Shown: one piece after another, positions 60,196 through 64,000 of the stretch | How positions within the stretch are numbered: the stretch's first letter is position 1 | How the letters are laid out: every line of letters starts with the position of its first letter | Assembly: GCA_947589745.1 (NCBI GenBank) | Contig: CANQCS010000003.1 | Location: forward strand, 53,421-117,420 | Direction: 5' to 3' | DNA length: 64,000 nucleotides | Source: an uncultured Oscillospiraceae bacterium | Lineage (GTDB): Bacteria > Bacillota > Clostridia > Oscillospirales > Oscillospiraceae | Made by a program: the position numbers and the translations under genes | Notes under the pieces: generated by a model | What the model was told of the DNA's origin: nothing | Seen by the model: only the letters and a program-made list of their open reading frames with translations | Database searches by the model: none

Positions 60196-60900
60196 TTTTT
60201 GGGGGCTCCGCCCCCAGGGATAGTTTTGGTAGGGACCTGCCGGCCCCTGCCCTCCCCTGGCACTAGGCCGCCTTTGGCGGCCCAAGCCCTAGGGCCGTCC
60301 TACGGACGGCCCGACGGGTGACTTTTCCCTCGCAGGAAAAGTCACCAAAAGTGCGCTTAAGGGGGCTTTCGCCCCCTTAAGAATCCCTCGGGGATGACGG
60401 TTAAGGGCAGATGGGGGTTGGGTAGGACCCAGAGAAGGCTTTCATCGGTACTGCGGTGTTGGTTTTTCCGTAGTCTTACTGCCGGTTGCTCCGTTCCACT
60501 ACGCAATTGATAGATGTTTCGTTTCGAGCCGTATACGGAAATCTGTCCTGTGCGTAGTGGAACGGAGCAGAACGCAGTCCGTCAACGTAAAAAACGACCA
60601 GCGCAACCAATGTTCTGGTTTCGCCGCCCCAAGCGGCGAAACTTGCGCCGCAGCAGGATCTCCTTGGGGACATACTAAAGTAGCCGCTTCGCTCCATACA
60701 CGGGAACCAGGCCCGGTTTAGACCAAACCAACCACAGGGCGAGCGCAAAACCAAACAAAAAATAAGGAAAGATTCTCAAGAAAACCATTCCTGGTTTTCT
60801 TGAGCACGCTTTTGCCTACTTTTCCCGTGGGGGAAAAGTAGGCCAGGGGGCGCAGTGGAACTGCGACATGAAAAAGAGGTGGGAGGGGGCGGAGCCCCCT
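60196..60900 (-). repeat. Interspersed palindromic repeat family B, copy 7
   Basis: GGTGACTTTTCC/GGAAAAGTCACC, CTTAAGGGGGC/GCCCCCTTAAG, left core TTGCTCCGTTCCACTACGCAA (60485), right core TGCGTAGTGGAACGGAGCAG (60551), TTTCGCCGCC/GGCGGCGAAA, CTCAAGAAAACC/GGTTTTCTTGAG and CCTACTTTTCCC/GGGAAAAGTAGG. Its centre is nearly identical to copy 2. Extra GC hairpins (GCCGCC/GGCGGC, GGCCGTCC/GGACGGCC) extend the left side. Confidence 0.85.
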
Positions 60901-60905
60901 CCCGA

Positions 60906-62804
60906 TTATTCTAATTCAAATGCCCCTGTGTAGAGCTGATAGTAGGTGCCCTTCTGGGCAATCAGCTGCTCATGAGTGCCGCGCTCGATGATGTGGCCGT
61001 GGTCCAGGACCATAATGGCGTTGGAGTTCATGACCGTGGAGAGCCTGTGGGCGATGACGAAGACCGTGCGGCCCTCCATCAGGCGGTCCATGCCCTGCTG
61101 GACCAGGCGCTCGGTGCGGGTGTCGATGGAGCTGGTGGCCTCGTCCAGGATCATCACCGGGGGGTCGGCCACGGCGGCCCGGGCGATGGAGATCAGCTGC
61201 CGCTGGCCCTGGCTCAGGCGGGCGCCGTTGTTGGTGAGCATGGTGTCGTAGCCCTCGGGCAGGCGGGTGATGAAGTCGTGGGCGTTGGCCAGCTTCGCCG
61301 CCGCGATGCACTCCTCGTCCGTGGCGTCCAGCTTCCCGTAGCGGATGTTCTCCATCACCGTGCCGGTGAAGAGGTTCACGTCCTGGAGCACCACGCCCAG
61401 GGAGCGGCGCAGGTCCGGCTTTTTGATCTTGTTGATGTTGATGCCGTCGTAGCGGATCTTGCCGTCCTCGATATCGTAGAAGCGATTGATAAGGTTGGTG
61501 ATGGTGGTCTTCCCCGCGCCGGTGGCGCCCACGAAGGCCAGCTTCTGGCCGGGCTTGGCGTAGAGGGAGATATCGTAGAGGATCTGCTTATCCGGCACAT
61601 AGCTGAAGTCCACCTGGTCCATGACGATGTCGCCCTTCAGCTCGGTGTAGGTGACGGTGCCGTCGGCCTTGTGGGGGTGCCTCCAGGCCCAGTGGCCGGT
61701 GCGCTTCTCGGACTCGGTGACGGTGCCGTCGGGGCTGATCTCCGCATTGACCAGGGTGACATAGCCGTTGTCCGCCTCCGGCTCCTCGTCCATCAGGTCG
61801 AAGATGCGCTCCGCGCCGGCGAGAGCCAGCACGATGGCGTTCAGCTGGTTGCTGATCTGGGCGATGGGCATGTTGAAGGTGCGGGAGAGGATCATGAAGT
61901 TCATGAGGGCGCCCAGCTGCAGGAGCTTGTTACCGGAGAGCACCACCAGGAGGCCGCCCACCACGGCCAGGACGGCGTACTGGACGTAACCCAGGTTGTT
62001 GTTGATGGGGCCCATGGCGTTGGCATACTTGCCGGCGGTGTAGGCGTTCTGGCACAGCTCCTCGTTGAGCTGGTCGAACTCCTCCTTGCAGGTCTCCTCG
62101 TGGTTGAAGACCTTCACCACCCGCTGGCCATTGATGAGCTCCTCCACGTAGCCGTTGACCTTGCCCAGCGCCTGCTGCTGCTGGAGGAAGTACTTGCCGG
62201 AGCGGCCCACCACAAAGGTGGTGACCCGCACGATCACAAACACCGTGAATACCATGACGAGGCACAGGATCCAGGAGGTGGTGATCAGCTTCACCGAGAC
62301 CACGACGAGGGTGATGATGGAGGAGGCGCACTGGGGGATGGACTGGGAAACCATCTGCCGCAGGGTGTCGATGTCGCTGGTGTAGCGGGACATGATGTTG
62401 CCGGCGGTGTTCTGGTCGAAGTACCGGAGGGGCAGCTTCTGCATCTTGGCGAACATCTCGTCCCGGATGACCTTCTGAGTGCCCTGGGCCACGGAAACCA
62501 TCAGGAAGTTATAGAGCCAGGCGCAGAAGACGCCTAGTACCAGCACGGCCGCCAGATGCAGGAGGAACTGCCCGATGGCGGCGAAGTCCGCCTGGCCGGA
62601 GGCCACCATGGGCAGCAGGTAGTCGTCCACCAGGTTGCCCAAGGCGGTGGAGCTGCGGGTCTGGGCGTAGGCGGTGACGCCGATGCAGATCAGCACCAGC
62701 ACAAGGATGGGGATGTACTTCCTCATGTAGCTTAACAGCCGCAGAAGCGTCTTTTTCGGGTTCCGGGCCTTCCGGCCATCCCCGCGGGGTCTGACAGGGG
62801 GCAT
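60906..62804 (-). CDS. Heterodimeric ABC exporter, subunit with the consensus ATPase site
   Basis: 632 residues. Six membrane helices span ~25-330, preceded by a basic N-terminus (MPPVRPRGDGRKARNPKKT). ATPase: Walker A GATGAGKTTITNL, signature RLSQGQRQLISIARAA, Walker B VMILDEATSSID with catalytic Glu, His switch VIAHRLST. A ~35-residue insertion (TVTESEKRTGHWAWRHPHKA) lies between the two domains. Its ATG overlaps the upstream stop (TGATG), so it is coupled to the partner subunit. Confidence 0.93.
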   Translation of the reverse strand: MPPVRPRGDGRKARNPKKTLLRLLSYMRKYIPILVLVLICIGVTAYAQTRSSTALGNLVDDYLLPMVASGQADFAAIGQFLLHLAAVLVLGVFCAWLYNFLMVSVAQGTQKVIRDEMFAKMQKLPLRYFDQNTAGNIMSRYTSDIDTLRQMVSQSIPQCASSIITLVVVSVKLITTSWILCLVMVFTVFVIVRVTTFVVGRSGKYFLQQQQALGKVNGYVEELINGQRVVKVFNHEETCKEEFDQLNEELCQNAYTAGKYANAMGPINNNLGYVQYAVLAVVGGLLVVLSGNKLLQLGALMNFMILSRTFNMPIAQISNQLNAIVLALAGAERIFDLMDEEPEADNGYVTLVNAEISPDGTVTESEKRTGHWAWRHPHKADGTVTYTELKGDIVMDQVDFSYVPDKQILYDISLYAKPGQKLAFVGATGAGKTTITNLINRFYDIEDGKIRYDGININKIKKPDLRRSLGVVLQDVNLFTGTVMENIRYGKLDATDEECIAAAKLANAHDFITRLPEGYDTMLTNNGARLSQGQRQLISIARAAVADPPVMILDEATSSIDTRTERLVQQGMDRLMEGRTVFVIAHRLSTVMNSNAIMVLDHGHIIERGTHEQLIAQKGTYYQLYTGAFELE

Positions 62805-64000
62805 CAGTCCTCGCCTCCTTTCACCTGGGACGAATAGACCTCCTGGTAGATGGAGGAGGTCTTCAAGAGCTCCTCATGGGTGCCCATGGCGGCGACGGCG
62901 CCGCCGTCCATAATGAGGATCAGGTCCGCGTCCTGGACGCTGGCCACACGCTGGGCGATGATGAGCTTGGTGGTGTTGGGGATCTCCTCGGCGAAGGCCT
63001 TGCGGATCATGGCGTCGGTCTTGGTGTCCACCGCGGAGGTGGAGTCGTCAAGGATGAGGATCTTCGGCTTCTTCAAGAGGGCCCGGGCGATGCAGAGCCG
63101 CTGCTTCTGGCCGCCGGAGACGTTGGTGCCGCCCTGCTCAATGTAGGTGTCGTAGCCCTTGGGGAAGCCCTGGATGAACTCGTCGGCGCAGGCCAGCTGG
63201 CAGGCGTGCTGGATCTCCTCGTCCGTGGCCTCCGCGTTGCCCCAGCGCAGGTTCTCCTTGATGGTGCCGGAGAAGAGCTCGTTTTTCTGGAGCACCATGG
63301 CCACGGCGTCCCGCAGGGCCGTCAGGTCGTAGTCCCGCACGTCCACGCCGCCCACCTTCAGCGTCCCCTCGGTCACGTCGTAGAGCCGGGGGATCAGCTG
63401 GACCAGGGTGGATTTGCTGGAGCCGGTGCCGCCCAGGATGCCCACGGTGGCGCCGGAGGGGATGTGCAGGTCCACGTCCCGGAGGGCCATGTTTTTGGCC
63501 TTGGCGGAGTATTTGAAGCTGACGTTCTCAAAGTCGATGGAGCCGTCGTGGACCTCTGTCACCGGGTCCGGGGGGCTCACCAGGTCCGGCTCCTCGGTGA
63601 GGATCTCGTAGGTACGCCGAAGCGGCGCGCGGCTCATGATCATCATGACGTAGACCATGGAGAGCATCATGAGGGAGGAGAGCACCTGGGTGGTGTAGGT
63701 GAACATGGAGCTCAACTCGCCGGTGGACAGGCCCAGATCGGGATTGTTGCCGGAGGCGATGACCATCTTGGAGCCGAACCAGGAGATGGCCAGGATGCAC
63801 CCGTAGATGCAGGTCTGCATGATGGGGTTGTTGAAGGCCAGGATCTTCTCGGCCTTGCAGAAGTCCCTGTAGATGGAGTCGGAGATGGAGGTGAACTTCT
63901 CCACCTCCTTGTCCTCCCGGACGAAGCTCTTCACCACCCGGATGCCGTGGACGTTCTCCTGGACCACGTTGTTGAGCTTGTCGTAGGTCCGGAAGACCCG
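62804..64000 (-). CDS. Heterodimeric ABC exporter, degenerate-site subunit (5' end beyond window)
   Basis: About 398 C-terminal residues are present; the reading frame is open to the edge (RVFRTYDKLNNVVQENVHGIRVVKSF), so the track's GTG start is not real. ATPase: Walker A GGTGSSKSTLVQ, signature NVSGGQKQRLCIARAL, Walker B ILILDDSTSAVD with Asp in place of the catalytic Glu, and IIAQRVAS with Gln in place of the switch His. These are the marks of the non-catalytic half in TM287/288- and BmrC-type exporters. Confidence 0.93.
   Translation of the reverse strand, partial: RVFRTYDKLNNVVQENVHGIRVVKSFVREDKEVEKFTSISDSIYRDFCKAEKILAFNNPIMQTCIYGCILAISWFGSKMVIASGNNPDLGLSTGELSSMFTYTTQVLSSLMMLSMVYVMMIMSRAPLRRTYEILTEEPDLVSPPDPVTEVHDGSIDFENVSFKYSAKAKNMALRDVDLHIPSGATVGILGGTGSSKSTLVQLIPRLYDVTEGTLKVGGVDVRDYDLTALRDAVAMVLQKNELFSGTIKENLRWGNAEATDEEIQHACQLACADEFIQGFPKGYDTYIEQGGTNVSGGQKQRLCIARALLKKPKILILDDSTSAVDTKTDAMIRKAFAEEIPNTTKLIIAQRVASVQDADLILIMDGGAVAAMGTHEELLKTSSIYQEVYSSQVKGGED

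Noticed and set aside
7060-60900. CRISPR array explanation for the repeats
   Set aside because: Copies are hundreds of bases long, kilobases apart and self-palindromic; no short direct repeats with uniform spacers and no cas genes.

Overview
The window is high-GC Firmicutes chromosome, most likely a spore-forming gut Clostridia of the Oscillospiraceae type. The evidence is sigE with spoIIGA, a Spo0A-type regulator, a SpoIVB remnant, strong AGGAGG ribosome sites and dense gene packing. No rRNA, tRNA or CRISPR array was recognised. Most of the very long antisense ORFs in the track are GC3 shadows.

Layout. 1-4.8 kb: an ECF-like sigma factor with a co-transcribed membrane partner, a GH31 glycosidase and two CobU-like P-loop genes. 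4.8-9.3 kb: a CmpB-family membrane protein, an acetyltransferase relic, KptA/Tpt1, then the spoIIGA-sigE sporulation pair. 9.4-22.5 kb: a minus-strand L-rhamnose / L-arabinofuranoside block (rhaA, class II aldolase, rhaB, Zn dehydrogenase, SDR, PHP protein, UlaG-like hydrolase, GH127, FGGY kinase) with a divergent AraC regulator. 22.8-25.6 kb: a large serine recombinase abutting the last ~30 codons of spoIVB, followed by spo0A with an unusual receiver. 25.8-38.5 kb: mixed genes, including a beta-CASP nuclease, an XRE-controlled ABC exporter, an S1-domain protein, hflX, PAP2, a VanY-like peptidase and a phosphoribosyltransferase.

39-57.4 kb is the metabolic highlight. It holds a MoxR/VWA (CoxD/CoxE-like) pair, a threonine-synthase-like enzyme, a PLP fold-II enzyme with its YheO-type regulator, YgeY hydrolase, YgeW carbamoyltransferase, carbamate kinase and a complete BMP-type (nucleoside/purine class) ABC importer. 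The sets ygeY/ygeW/carbamate kinase and BMP importer together suggest import and fermentative breakdown of purine-like or ureido compounds, with ATP recovered from carbamoyl phosphate. A repeated GGTTTTCTAAAA box sits just upstream of the -35 of both the regulator and ygeY. 58-64 kb: a NatAB-like exporter and a heterodimeric ABC exporter that runs off the end.

Two interspersed repeat families dominate the gaps. Family A is a ~90 bp element (8 copies) ending in a TACTTTTTCTT/AAGAAAAAGTA hairpin. Family B is a ~650 bp imperfect palindrome (7 copies) built from nested hairpins whose stems change sequence in a compensatory way and whose core is TTGCTCCGTTCCACTACGCA and its inverse. One B copy carries two small genes exactly at its centre, which suggests a mobile, cargo-carrying element. 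A third hairpin-rich block (53.35-53.73 kb) lies inside the BMP transporter operon.
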